DNA of 64,000 nucleotides from Rhizobium sp. (GTDB taxonomy: Bacteria > Pseudomonadota > Alphaproteobacteria > Rhizobiales > Rhizobiaceae): contig JAHHDR010000019.1 in assembly GCA_019739215.1 (NCBI GenBank), positions 62,001 through 126,000 of the forward strand, written 5' to 3'. The first letter of the stretch is position 1, and each line of letters begins with the position of its first letter. A program made the position numbers and the translations under genes. The notes below the pieces were generated by a model. It did not search any database. It saw only the letters and a program-made list of their open reading frames with translations, and was not told the origin of the DNA. Shown here piece after piece: positions 20,050 through 27,893 of this stretch.

Positions 20050-20116
20050 GAGCGTCGCGGCCGGCACGGAGCACTCCGCCGGTTTTCGGGTGGCGACACA
20101 GTTCCGGCTGCTCTAG

Positions 20117-20141
20117 GGACGCCTTGTGAAACAGGGCGTCC
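20117..20141 (+). promoter_or_regulatory. Hairpin abutting the start codon of the DMT exporter gene
   Basis: GGACGCC (20117-20123) pairs exactly with GGCGTCC (20135-20141) over an 11-nt loop. The 3' arm ends at the base before the ATG at 20142 and covers the only purine-rich stretch upstream, so it would mask the ribosome-binding region. Function is inferred from position only. Confidence 0.4.
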
Positions 20142-21089
20142 ATGATGACAAACAGCACCAGTACAGATATTCCGGCGGCCGCCTGGCTGACACTTTTCGG
20201 GCTCGGTCTTCTCTGGGGAGGCTCGTTCTTCTTCGCCGGCATCGCGGTGAAGCATGTGCCGCCCTTCACGCTCGCGTTCCTGAGATTTTCGCTCGCGGCA
20301 CTGGCGCTCCACGTCTTCATTGCAGGGCGCCTCTCGATCTATCCTCTGCTCAGGCAGCGGTGGCGGCCTTTCCTCGTTCTCGGCCTGCTGAACAATGTCC
20401 TACCCCACAGCCTGATCTTCTTCGGCCAGTCCGAGATCGGCGCCGGTCTCGCCTCGATCCTCAATGCTACGACGCCGATCTGGACTGTCATCATCGCCCA
20501 TTTTGCGACCCGTGACGAAACCCTGAGCGGCCGCAAGGTCGCCGGCGTGCTCATCGGCCTCTTGGGCACCGTGCTGCTGTTCGCGCCGCAAGTGTCGCCT
20601 GGCGCAGGACTGCCGTTCGAGGCCCCGCTCTGGGCCATGGCGCTGCCGCTCGTAGCCGCCATCTCCTATGGATTCGCCGCCGTATGGGGACGCAGGTTCC
20701 GCGATGTGGCGCCGCCGGTCACCGCCGCGGGCCAGCTGACGGCTTCGACACTGGTCGCCCTGCCCATCGCTCTCGTCCACGACATGCCATGGCAGCTCCC
20801 AGTGCCGCCCGTCACCGTGATTGCCGCGGTGCTGGCGCTGGCGCTGTTGTCCACCGCGCTGGCCTATGTTCTTTTCTTCCGGCTGATCGGCATGGCGGGG
20901 GCGACCAATGCCTCGCTGGTCACGCTGCTGGTGCCGCCGAGCGCCATTCTGCTGTCGACCCTCTTCCTGGGCGAGCGGATGGGTAGCGCCGACTGGCTCG
21001 GCCTCGCGCTGATTCTCGCCGGTCTCGTCGTACTCGATGGCAGGCTTGCCGCCAGAATCGTGCACCACGTCAGGACGGGCGCTGGGTGA
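20142..21089 (+). CDS. DMT-superfamily (EamA) transporter
   Basis: Predicted inner-membrane metabolite exporter. The 315-residue protein shows about ten hydrophobic helices in two EamA repeats. The first begins LTLFGLGLLWGGSFFFAGIAV and PPFTLAFLRFSLAALAL, the second follows the conserved ALPLVAAISYGFAAVWGRRF. The substrate cannot be told. Two adjacent ATG codons (20142, 20145) can start it. The gene stands alone. Confidence 0.85.
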   Translation: MMTNSTSTDIPAAAWLTLFGLGLLWGGSFFFAGIAVKHVPPFTLAFLRFSLAALALHVFIAGRLSIYPLLRQRWRPFLVLGLLNNVLPHSLIFFGQSEIGAGLASILNATTPIWTVIIAHFATRDETLSGRKVAGVLIGLLGTVLLFAPQVSPGAGLPFEAPLWAMALPLVAAISYGFAAVWGRRFRDVAPPVTAAGQLTASTLVALPIALVHDMPWQLPVPPVTVIAAVLALALLSTALAYVLFFRLIGMAGATNASLVTLLVPPSAILLSTLFLGERMGSADWLGLALILAGLVVLDGRLAARIVHHVRTGAG

Positions 21090-21313
21090 TCCGTGGAGGA
21101 ACGGCGCGCCTGCTGCGGAAGGCAATCCGGTAACCATGCGAGGGGCTGCGACAAAAAAGCGACGGCGCCAGAAAATGCAAAACTTTCATGAGATTGCGCG
21201 GGTTCGCGTCATCAATTCTTCACAATCATGCTGCGGCGCATCAAAGATTTTGCTTTTCAACGAGGAAAAATTAACCCTTAATGCCCCCGTCAACACAGAA
21301 CAAGGAGGCCACC

Positions 21314-21391
21314 ATGGGGCTAACGAATTCCTTTAACGCAGTGTTGGTAGGAGCAGCCTTCGTCTTCGTGGCATTGATGATTTTCATCTGA
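21314..21391 (+). CDS. 25-residue single-helix membrane peptide
   Basis: A very small ORF with an unusually good ribosome site (AAGGAGG at 21302-21308, 5 nt before the ATG). The product starts MGLTNSFN and continues as one hydrophobic helix (AVLVGAAFVFVALMIFI). A strong intrinsic terminator follows 50 bp later, so the unit looks like a complete monocistronic gene. Function is unknown. It may be a membrane-inserted regulator or stress peptide. Confidence 0.72.
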   Translation: MGLTNSFNAVLVGAAFVFVALMIFI

Positions 21392-21440
21392 GGCTGCAGC
21401 GTCCGGGACAGTAATGCGTCCGGCGGCAAATTACAGGAAG

Positions 21441-21474
21441 GGGCGTCGCGACAGTGCGGCGCCCTTTTCGTTTT
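21441..21474 (+). terminator. Intrinsic terminator after the small membrane-peptide gene
   Basis: 9-bp stem GGGCGTCGC / GCGGCGCCC (one G-T pair) with a 6-nt loop, followed by TTTTCGTTTT. It ends just before the metF stop codon on the other strand. Confidence 0.85.
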
Positions 21475-21488
21475 CAGCACTGCCGCAA

Positions 21489-22391
21489 TCAGGCGGCCTG
21501 GACCGCTGCCGGCGCATCGCAATCGGCAAAGCCCGCCTGATCCAGCACGGCGTTGATGAGCGACGCCCTGTTCATGGTGTAGAAGTGGAATTCGCGGATC
21601 CCGAGACGCCTGAGGCCCTCCAGCTGACGCGCCGCCAGTTCCGCCGCGCGCAGGCTTCGTTCCTCCGGCTGGTCATCGACAGGGCCGAGCGCCGTCTCGA
21701 CGAAAGCCGGCACGGTGGCGCCGCACAGCGCTGCGAATCTCTGGACCTGGGCGAGATTGTGCACCGGCAGGATGCCAGGGACGATCGGAATCTCGATCCC
21801 GGCCGCCCTGACCCGGTCGAGGTAGCGGGCGAAGACATCATTGTCGAAGAAGAACTGCGTCAGCGCCCGGGTCGCACCGTTGTCGGCCTTGCGCTTCAGC
21901 ATCTCGATATCGGCATTCGTGTCGGCGCTTTCGGGATGTTTCTCAGGATAGGCCGAGACGGATATCTCCAGTCCGCCCAAGGCGCTCAGACCAGCCGTCA
22001 GTTCGGCGCCATTGGCATAGCCGCCCGGATGGGGCCGGTAATCCGTGCCGACACCGCCCTGGGGATCACCGCGCAGCGCCACGAAATGCCGGACGCCGAC
22101 CGCGCGAAACGCATCGACGGTTTCAAGGACCTCCTCGCGGGTTGCCCCGACGCAGGTCAGATGCGACGCCGCCGGCAGACCGGCGTCGGTTGTCATGCGT
22201 GCCACGGTGGCAAGCGTCGTGTCGCGTGTCGATCCGCCGGCACCGTAGGTCACCGAGACGAAGTCGGGGTTCCATCGCTTGAGCGCGTCGACGGCGCTCC
22301 AGAGCTGCCCGGCCATCTCATCCGACTTGGGCGGGAAGAACTCGAAGGAGAGCTTGATGTCGTCGCTAAGGCGGGTGGTGTTTCGGCTCAT
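21489..22391 (-). CDS. metF: Methylenetetrahydrofolate reductase
   Basis: FAD enzyme that reduces 5,10-methylene-THF to 5-methyl-THF, the methyl donor for methionine synthesis. The 300-residue protein has the family signatures LSFEFFPPKSDEM (with the catalytic Glu), VSVTYGAGGSTRD, HLTCVGATREEV and HFVALRGDPQGG, and ends with a normal C-terminus. It lies one base after the stop of the ArsR-methyltransferase gene, so both form one operon, probably controlled by the palindrome at 23425-23440. Confidence 0.95.
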   Translation of the reverse strand: MSRNTTRLSDDIKLSFEFFPPKSDEMAGQLWSAVDALKRWNPDFVSVTYGAGGSTRDTTLATVARMTTDAGLPAASHLTCVGATREEVLETVDAFRAVGVRHFVALRGDPQGGVGTDYRPHPGGYANGAELTAGLSALGGLEISVSAYPEKHPESADTNADIEMLKRKADNGATRALTQFFFDNDVFARYLDRVRAAGIEIPIVPGILPVHNLAQVQRFAALCGATVPAFVETALGPVDDQPEERSLRAAELAARQLEGLRRLGIREFHFYTMNRASLINAVLDQAGFADCDAPAAVQAA

Positions 22392-22392
22392 T

Positions 22393-23406
22393 TCAGGCCC
22401 TCCTGCTGGCGAATGTCAACGTGTTGTCGTCGGCGATCTCAAGGCGCCTGTCGCGTGCCAGCCAGATCGTGACCGTAAGCGCTTCCTCGCCCTGTTCCGG
22501 CTGGAGATCGCGCGTCTCGACCACGTCGAGACCGGCTGCCTTCAGCCACCCCGCCATGGTTTCATGCGAGAAGCCCAGGCGGGCGTGGTGGTGCTCGGTG
22601 CGCAGCGCGTCGATGCCATGCGGCGCGAAATCCACGATCAGCAGCCGCCCGCCGGGGCGCAGCATCCGCGTGGCCTCACTGATGGCGAATTGCGGCTCGT
22701 CGAGATAGTGCAGGACCTGATGGATGGTGACCAGATCGAAGCCGCCGCTCTCGAGCGGCAGGTTGAAGATGTCGCCGAGCCGGATCGACGCCTTGGCGAT
22801 GCCTGACTTCTCCAGATTGGCCCGGGCCACGGCCAGCATTTCACGGCTGGCATCGATGCCCATGCCATGGCGGTATATCCCTTCGAAGAGTTGCAGCAGG
22901 CGGCCCGTCCCGGTTCCGAGGTCGAGGAGCGAATCCACCGGACCATCGCCGACCATGTCGCGCAGGCAGTTTTCCACCTCCGCCTCGCTGACATGAAGCC
23001 TGCGCAGGTCATCCCAGCCCTGGGCGTTGCGGCTGAAATAGGCCATGGCCTTGTCGGCGCGCGCCACGCGCACCTGTCCGAGGCGGCCCTGGTCGCGCGC
23101 GATCACCGCATCGCCGCTCGATGCTTCCTCGATGATCCGACGTGCAAGCCGCGCGGCGTCACCCTCGCGGCGCAGCCGGAACCACGCCCAGGCGCCTTCC
23201 TGGTAGCGCTCGATAAGACCCGCTTCGGTCAGCAGTTTGAGATGGCGGGAGATGCGCGGCTGCGACTGGCCGAGAATCTCGGTGAGGTCGCTGACCGTCA
23301 GGTCGCCGGAGGACAGCAGCACCAGGAGCCGCATGCGGGTTGTCTCGGCAGATGCCTTGAGGACATCCACAAGCGTATTCAGGGAGAGGCTCGACCGCGT
23401 AACCAT
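22393..23406 (-). CDS. ArsR-family regulator fused to a SAM-dependent methyltransferase domain
   Basis: The 337-residue protein joins an ArsR winged helix (about residues 8-90: VLKASAETTRMRLLVLLSSGDLTVSDLTEILGQ, QPRISRHLKLL) to a class I methyltransferase domain (VDSLLDLGTGTGRLLQLF, GMGIDASREMLAVAR, MLRPGGRLLIVDF). In proteobacteria related ArsR proteins (SahR type) sense S-adenosylhomocysteine or SAM and repress methyl-cycle genes. The direct link to metF and a palindromic operator 18 bp upstream support such a role. Whether the methyltransferase domain is catalytic or only a ligand sensor is not known. The ATG at 23406 was preferred over a codon five upstream that would overlap the operator. 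Confidence 0.9.
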   Translation of the reverse strand: MVTRSSLSLNTLVDVLKASAETTRMRLLVLLSSGDLTVSDLTEILGQSQPRISRHLKLLTEAGLIERYQEGAWAWFRLRREGDAARLARRIIEEASSGDAVIARDQGRLGQVRVARADKAMAYFSRNAQGWDDLRRLHVSEAEVENCLRDMVGDGPVDSLLDLGTGTGRLLQLFEGIYRHGMGIDASREMLAVARANLEKSGIAKASIRLGDIFNLPLESGGFDLVTIHQVLHYLDEPQFAISEATRMLRPGGRLLIVDFAPHGIDALRTEHHHARLGFSHETMAGWLKAAGLDVVETRDLQPEQGEEALTVTIWLARDRRLEIADDNTLTFASRRA

Positions 23407-23424
23407 GCAACATCCAATCAAGAT

Positions 23425-23440
23425 ATAAAGATATCTTTAT
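23425..23440. promoter_or_regulatory. 16-bp perfect palindrome, probable operator of the arsR-metF operon
   Basis: ATAAAGATATCTTTAT reads the same on both strands and lies 18 bp upstream of the regulator start codon. It is an AT-rich island in GC-rich DNA. ArsR dimers bind symmetrical sites of this kind, so autoregulation is likely. Confidence 0.75.
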
Positions 23441-23649
23441 GTGAGATACCCGCATGGCGCAAGCAGAAATTCCACTGCCGCTTTTAAAACTGCCGCTTCA
23501 AGACAAAACGACCATCGGCGCAGCATGTTCCCCCGGAAACAGCGGCAGGCGATGGGTCGTGCGAAAACATCATTACCGGATGAGAGACAAGCATCCACCG
23601 AAACAAAGCAGACAGCAGCACATCAACCCATCGCTCAAGGAGCACCGCC

Positions 23650-23886
23650 ATGAAGAAGTTCATCCTCGCAGCCTCCGCCGCCCTCGTCGCAACCGTCTCC
23701 ATGGCCTCCGTCGCCGAAGCCGGCTGGAAGTGGAAGCACAAGCATCACGGTTGGAAGCATCGCTACCACCACGGCTACGTCGTCGTCGCCCCCCGCCACT
23801 ACGGCAACTACTGCTTCGTCAAGAAGGTCAAGCGCTACGACGACTGGGGCAATGTCTATGTCAAGCGCGTCCGCATCTGCGACTAA
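23650..23886 (+). CDS. Small secreted His/Lys-rich protein with C-terminal two-cysteine motif
   Basis: Unrecognised function. The 78-residue protein has a Sec signal peptide (MKKFILAASAALVATVSMASVAEA), a His/Trp/Lys-rich stretch (WKWKHKHHGWKHRYHHGY) that could bind metal, and a tail YCFVKKVKRY ... VYVKRVRICD. That tail matches the one at 9749-9958: C-x2-K-x-V-K at its start and K-x-V-R-x-C followed by Asn/Asp at its end. A clear AAGGAG ribosome site precedes the ATG. It is probably periplasmic. Confidence 0.8.
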   Translation: MKKFILAASAALVATVSMASVAEAGWKWKHKHHGWKHRYHHGYVVVAPRHYGNYCFVKKVKRYDDWGNVYVKRVRICD

Positions 23887-23980
23887 GACGACCTGACGAC
23901 CCGGAGGCCGCCCGATCCTCCCCTGCAAGCGGCGGCTCAACGGACACCAGACCTACCAGGCAGACCCGGCGTCCCAAGTG

Positions 23981-24019
23981 AATCTCCCGGAAAGTTGAAT
24001 TTCAACTTTCCGGGAGATT
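23981..24019. repeat. 39-bp perfect inverted repeat
   Basis: The 19-nt arm AATCTCCCGGAAAGTTGAA is followed by one T and its exact reverse complement. It is the longest perfect palindrome I found. It lies about 95 bp past the small protein gene. There is no T tract, so it may be a bidirectional terminator, an mRNA-stabilising hairpin or a dispersed palindromic element. Confidence 0.7.
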
Positions 24020-24142
24020 TCACGACAGCGCCGGGTTCTAACTTTTCGGACACACGCGTTGGACCGGGATCGCGCGCAGCGTTCACGCGTCCCGGACAAG
24101 GCGATGCAATCGGGCTGCCGTCTAGGTACAAGTCGCAAGAAC

Positions 24143-24170
24143 GGGCGGCGCATTCTCCAATGCACCGCCC
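24143..24170 (-). terminator. Hairpin downstream of ettA
   Basis: 12-nt arms GGGCGGCGCATT / AATGCACCGCCC with one mismatch and a CTCC loop, 20 bp past the ettA stop on the minus strand, followed there by GTTCTTG. Confidence 0.55.
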
Positions 24171-24189
24171 GCCCCGGGATCTCTCCTGC

Positions 24190-25842
24190 TCAGCGCGTCA
24201 GGCGCCGATGCGCCACGCGCTTCTGGCTGTTGAGCGAACCGTTTTCCTCGCGGCGCGCCTTGTCGTTTTCATAATCCTCGAAATTGCCTTCGAACCATTC
24301 GACATGGCCATCACCCTCGAAAGCGAGGATATGGGTGGCGAGGCGGTCGAGGAACATGCGGTCGTGGCTGATGACCACGGCGCAGCCGGCATAGTTTTCC
24401 AGCGCATCCTCAAGCGCACCCAGGGTCTCGGTATCGAGGTCGTTGGTCGGTTCGTCCAGCAGCAGGACATTGCCGCCGGATTTCAGCATCTTGGCGAGGT
24501 GGACGCGATTGCGCTGGCCGCCCGACAGGGTCCCGACCTTCTGCTGCTGGTCGGCGCCCTTGAAATTGAACGCGCCGCAATAGGCGCGCGAATTCATTTC
24601 GAACTTGCCGAGCTTGACGATGTCGGTACCGCCGGAAATCTCTTCCCAGACATTCTTGTCGGCACCGAGCGCATCGCGGCTCTGGTCGACATAGGACAGC
24701 GAGACTGTGTCGCCGATACGGATCGCGCCCGAATCGGGCGTCTCCTGTCCGGTGATCATGCGAAACAGCGTCGACTTGCCGGCGCCGTTCGGTCCGATGA
24801 CGCCGACGATGCCGCCCGGCGGCAGCTTGAAGGACAGGTCGTCGATCAGCGTCGTGCCATTGTAGCCCTTGCTGATGCCTTCGACCTCGATGACGACGCC
24901 GCCGAGCCGTTCGGCAATCGGAATGACGATCTGCGCTTCGCCCGGCCGCCGGCCTGCAGCCGCTTCCACCAGTTCGTCATAGGCCTTGATACGCGCCTTG
25001 GACTTGGTCTGGCGGGCCTTGGGGCTGGACCTGATCCATTCCTCCTCGCGCGACACCGCCTTCTGGCGCGATGCTTCCTCGCGGCCTTCCTGCGCCAGCC
25101 GTTTGGCCTTCTTCTCCAGATACGCCGTGTAGTTGCCCTCATAGGGAATGCCGCGGCCGCGATCGAGCTCGAGAATCCAGCCCGTGACATTGTCGAGGAA
25201 GTAGCGATCATGGGTGATCATCACCACGGACCCCTGGTAGTCGCGCAGATGCCTTTCCAGCCAGACGATCGTTTCCGCATCGAGATGGTTCGTCGGCTCG
25301 TCGAGCAGCAGCAGGTCGGGCTTCGACAGCAAGAGCTTGCACAGCGCCACGCGACGCTTCTCACCGCCCGAAAGGCTGGTGACTTCGCTGTCGGCCGGCG
25401 GGCATCCGAGCGCGGCCATTGCCATTTCGACCTGCGACTCCAGATCCCAGAGATTCTGGCTGTCGATGACATCCTGGAGCGCGGCACCCTCATCGGCCGT
25501 CTCGTCGGAATAGTTCATCATCAGTTCGTTGTAGCGCTCGAGGATCGCGGTCTTGTCGGCCACGCCCTCCATCACATTCCCGCGCACCGTCTTGGACGGA
25601 TCGAGTTGCGGCTCCTGCGGCAGGTAGCCGAGGGTCGCGCCCTCGGATAGCCAGGCCTCACCCTGCCATTCCTTGTCGAGCCCGGCCATGATCTTCAGGA
25701 CCGTGGACTTGCCGGCGCCGTTCGGGCCGAGGATGCCGATCTTGGCATCCGGGTAGAAGGAGAGACTGACATTCTCCAGAATCTTCTTGGCGCCGTAGGA
25801 CTTGGTGAGCTCCGACATGTGGTAGATATATTGGCGAGCCAT
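24190..25842 (-). CDS. ettA: Energy-dependent translational throttle protein EttA (ABC-F)
   Basis: Soluble ABC-F ATPase that binds the ribosomal E site and gates the first elongation step according to the ATP/ADP ratio. The 550-residue protein has two ABC domains: Walker [10 protein letters not shown] in both halves, signatures [15 protein letters not shown] and [15 protein letters not shown], and Walker [13 protein letters not shown] and [12 protein letters not shown]. Between them is the charged linker [10 protein letters not shown]...[19 protein letters not shown] typical of EttA. Its start [17 protein letters not shown] and its length match the family closely. A 10-bp inverted repeat lies in the leader. 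Confidence 0.95.
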   Translation of the reverse strand: MARQYIYHMSELTKSYGAKKILENVSLSFYPDAKIGILGPNGAGKSTVLKIMAGLDKEWQGEAWLSEGATLGYLPQEPQLDPSKTVRGNVMEGVADKTAILERYNELMMNYSDETADEGAALQDVIDSQNLWDLESQVEMAMAALGCPPADSEVTSLSGGEKRRVALCKLLLSKPDLLLLDEPTNHLDAETIVWLERHLRDYQGSVVMITHDRYFLDNVTGWILELDRGRGIPYEGNYTAYLEKKAKRLAQEGREEASRQKAVSREEEWIRSSPKARQTKSKARIKAYDELVEAAAGRRPGEAQIVIPIAERLGGVVIEVEGISKGYNGTTLIDDLSFKLPPGGIVGVIGPNGAGKSTLFRMITGQETPDSGAIRIGDTVSLSYVDQSRDALGADKNVWEEISGGTDIVKLGKFEMNSRAYCGAFNFKGADQQQKVGTLSGGQRNRVHLAKMLKSGGNVLLLDEPTNDLDTETLGALEDALENYAGCAVVISHDRMFLDRLATHILAFEGDGHVEWFEGNFEDYENDKARREENGSLNSQKRVAHRRLTR

Positions 25843-25875
25843 GCGCGTGATTACTCCGGGTGCGTATCTTTTGAT

Positions 25876-25917
25876 GCCTGACAGAGGACGACTGACGTCT
25901 TCTGGCGTCTGTCAGGC
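25876..25917 (-). other. Inverted repeat in the ettA leader
   Basis: GCCTGACAGA (25876-25885) and its exact complement TCTGTCAGGC (25908-25917) enclose a 22-nt loop. The repeat lies 34-75 nt before the ettA start. It may be a leader hairpin or a terminator for the upstream RNase T2-like gene. There is no T tract. Confidence 0.45.
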
Positions 25918-25980
25918 GGATTTGCGCCCGTCTTTAAGCGATTACGCTCCGGCGTTCAATGATGATCCGCGCAGCCGGGC

Positions 25981-26763
25981 CTATTGCAGGCCCGCTTCGT
26001 CCACAACGCCCTCCTTGCAGCCGAATTTTGTCTCGCGCGCCGCCGCGATCAGAGTCGGTAGGTCCTCGGATTCAGACGCACCCAGGCCGATCGTCAGCCC
26101 GGTAATGACCCGGCGGTCGCCGTCCTTGCTGCAACGCATCTTCACGCGGCTGCCGGCCCCTGCCCCGAAGGCGGCATCGAAGGCGGCCTTGACCTCCTCC
26201 TCGCGGATCGTGCCGCCGAGATTGCTCTCGAACAGCTGTCGCACCTCGGAACGATTGATCACGGCCAGCATCCGCAGCGCACGGCCATAGTATTCCTCGG
26301 CGATCATGCCCGAGCACGTCCCGTATTTCACCCACTGGTGCCGGTCGAAGCCCGAGGCCACACCGGGCATGGCTTCGGCAAGCTGCAACCGCAAGCCGTC
26401 CGACAGCGAAAGTTCCGGCAGCGAAAGCCATTCCCGCTTCTTGTCCTGATCGCGCAACCCGGTCTCGACCCCGCAATAGGTCTTCCGCACGCGCCAGAAA
26501 CCGCTCAGCGAGAATTGCCTCGCGTCGACGCTGTCCCGGGTTTGCCGGCTACACTCAGGAGTTTTAGGTCGCTTCTCGCAAAACCCCGGCATCCAGGAAA
26601 TTCCGAGCACGATACTGGTCCTGGCGGCGGACTTGGTAGCCGGCAACGGATTTTCGGCGAATTCGGCCGGATTTGCCACCGCAATCGACGCCGAAAGCCC
26701 GAAGGCTAAGACAAACATGGCAAAAAATGTCAAGAATGCGCATTCTCTCGTCGACGTCAACAT
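25981..26763 (-). CDS. RNase T2-family protein lacking catalytic residues
   Basis: The 260-residue protein has a membrane or signal sequence (FFAMFVLAFGLSASIAVA, about 13-30) and the RNase T2 pattern LGISWMPGFCEKRPKTPEC. The first catalytic block, normally HGLWP, reads SGFWR, so its His is Ser. The second block, normally HEWxKHGTC, reads HQWVKYGTC: Glu is Gln and the second His is Tyr, while the first His and Lys remain. By comparison with RNase Rh (His46, Glu105, His109) it should not cleave RNA. Cysteine spacing is kept, so it likely folds and may bind RNA or another ligand in the periplasm. Confidence 0.78.
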   Translation of the reverse strand: MLTSTRECAFLTFFAMFVLAFGLSASIAVANPAEFAENPLPATKSAARTSIVLGISWMPGFCEKRPKTPECSRQTRDSVDARQFSLSGFWRVRKTYCGVETGLRDQDKKREWLSLPELSLSDGLRLQLAEAMPGVASGFDRHQWVKYGTCSGMIAEEYYGRALRMLAVINRSEVRQLFESNLGGTIREEEVKAAFDAAFGAGAGSRVKMRCSKDGDRRVITGLTIGLGASESEDLPTLIAAARETKFGCKEGVVDEAGLQ

Positions 26764-26945
26764 CGCGTTCCCCTAATACGAGAGTGAACATAACGCGTAC
26801 AAAAGAACTACATTCCAAGAATATTTGCAAGCTGTATTCTGCACCCTGGATCACATTTCTACAACCTATGCGAAAATGTTCGTTTGGGCTCCTCTTTTCA
26901 CGGTCGAAGCCGTCTGCTACCGGTCGCCCCAGGGAGACGCAGGAC

Positions 26946-27893
26946 ATGGTATTCGAAGACGATCTGACCCTCGACAGCGCGAGCGGCGCCACCCTGAGGC
27001 TGCGCCACGAGCCGACCGCGGGCGCTGCACGCGGCGTCTTCATGCTCTGCCACGGGCTGGCCGAGCACGCCTTGCGCTATGCGCCGCTTGCCCGTGTCCT
27101 GTCCGCGCGCGGCTATGCGGTCTATGGCTTCGACCACCGCGGCCATGGCGCGACGACGGCGCTGGATGCGCCCCTCGGCCGCTTTGCCCGCAGGAATGGC
27201 GAGGCCAGTCTGCTCGCCGATCTCGCGGCGGTCCGCGCGAAGGCCGTTGCCGATCATCCCGGCTTGCCCGTCTTTTTGTTCGGCCATTCCATGGGCGGCA
27301 TCATCGTCGCCCGGGCGGCCGAGACAGTTCCGCAAGCCTATGCCGGCTTGTGCATCTGGAATTCCGACCTCAATCCCGGTTTTGCGGGACATCTGGGATT
27401 GATGCTTCTCAAGGCGGAACGCTTCTTCAAGGGGGCCGACGTCCCCAGCCGGTTCGGACCGCTCTTCACGTTCGAGACCTGGGCGAACGCCGTCAAGGAC
27501 GCCCGCACGCGCTTCGACTGGCTGAGCCGGGACCGGGCCGAAGTCGACAAGTATGTCGCGGATCCGCTCTGCGGCTTCGACTCTTCGGTCTCGCTCTGGA
27601 TCGACCTCATCGGGATGGCGCTCGCCGCGGGCCGTCGCGACAGCCTGGGACGCCTGCCGAAAAACCTGCCCGTCAATCTCGTGGGTGGAGGCCAGGATCC
27701 CGCGACCGGCGGGGGCCGTGCGATGACGTGGCTGGCAGGGCGGCTCGGGAGCCTGGGCATCAAAAATGTTCATTTGACCATCTATCCGGAGATGCGGCAC
27801 GAGACGCTCAATGAGATCGGCAGGGAGACGGCGATGGATCAGCTCGCCGCCTGGGCCGATGGCATCGTTGCGGCCGAGAGTTTCATCCGATGA
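26946..27893 (+). CDS. Alpha/beta hydrolase (monoacylglycerol lipase / lysophospholipase-like)
   Basis: Predicted serine hydrolase of the S33/Hydrolase_4 family acting on lipid esters. The 315-residue protein starts MVFEDDLTLDSASGA. It shows the oxyanion segment LCHGLAEHALRYAPLA, FDHRGHGATT and the nucleophile elbow FLFGHSMGGIIVA (Ser about residue 113). A late Asp (GGGQDPATGG) and His (EMRHETLNE) complete the triad. No signal peptide is present, so it is cytoplasmic or membrane-associated. The following DMT transporter gene overlaps by 4 nt (ATGA). Confidence 0.88.
   Translation: MVFEDDLTLDSASGATLRLRHEPTAGAARGVFMLCHGLAEHALRYAPLARVLSARGYAVYGFDHRGHGATTALDAPLGRFARRNGEASLLADLAAVRAKAVADHPGLPVFLFGHSMGGIIVARAAETVPQAYAGLCIWNSDLNPGFAGHLGLMLLKAERFFKGADVPSRFGPLFTFETWANAVKDARTRFDWLSRDRAEVDKYVADPLCGFDSSVSLWIDLIGMALAAGRRDSLGRLPKNLPVNLVGGGQDPATGGGRAMTWLAGRLGSLGIKNVHLTIYPEMRHETLNEIGRETAMDQLAAWADGIVAAESFIR

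Larger units (their letters stand above)
23887..24189. other. Convergent intergenic region with two hairpins
   Basis: 303 bp between the converging small secreted-protein gene and ettA. No ORF is convincing. It contains a 39-bp palindrome (23981-24019) and a second hairpin close to the ettA end (24143-24170). Confidence 0.55.
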
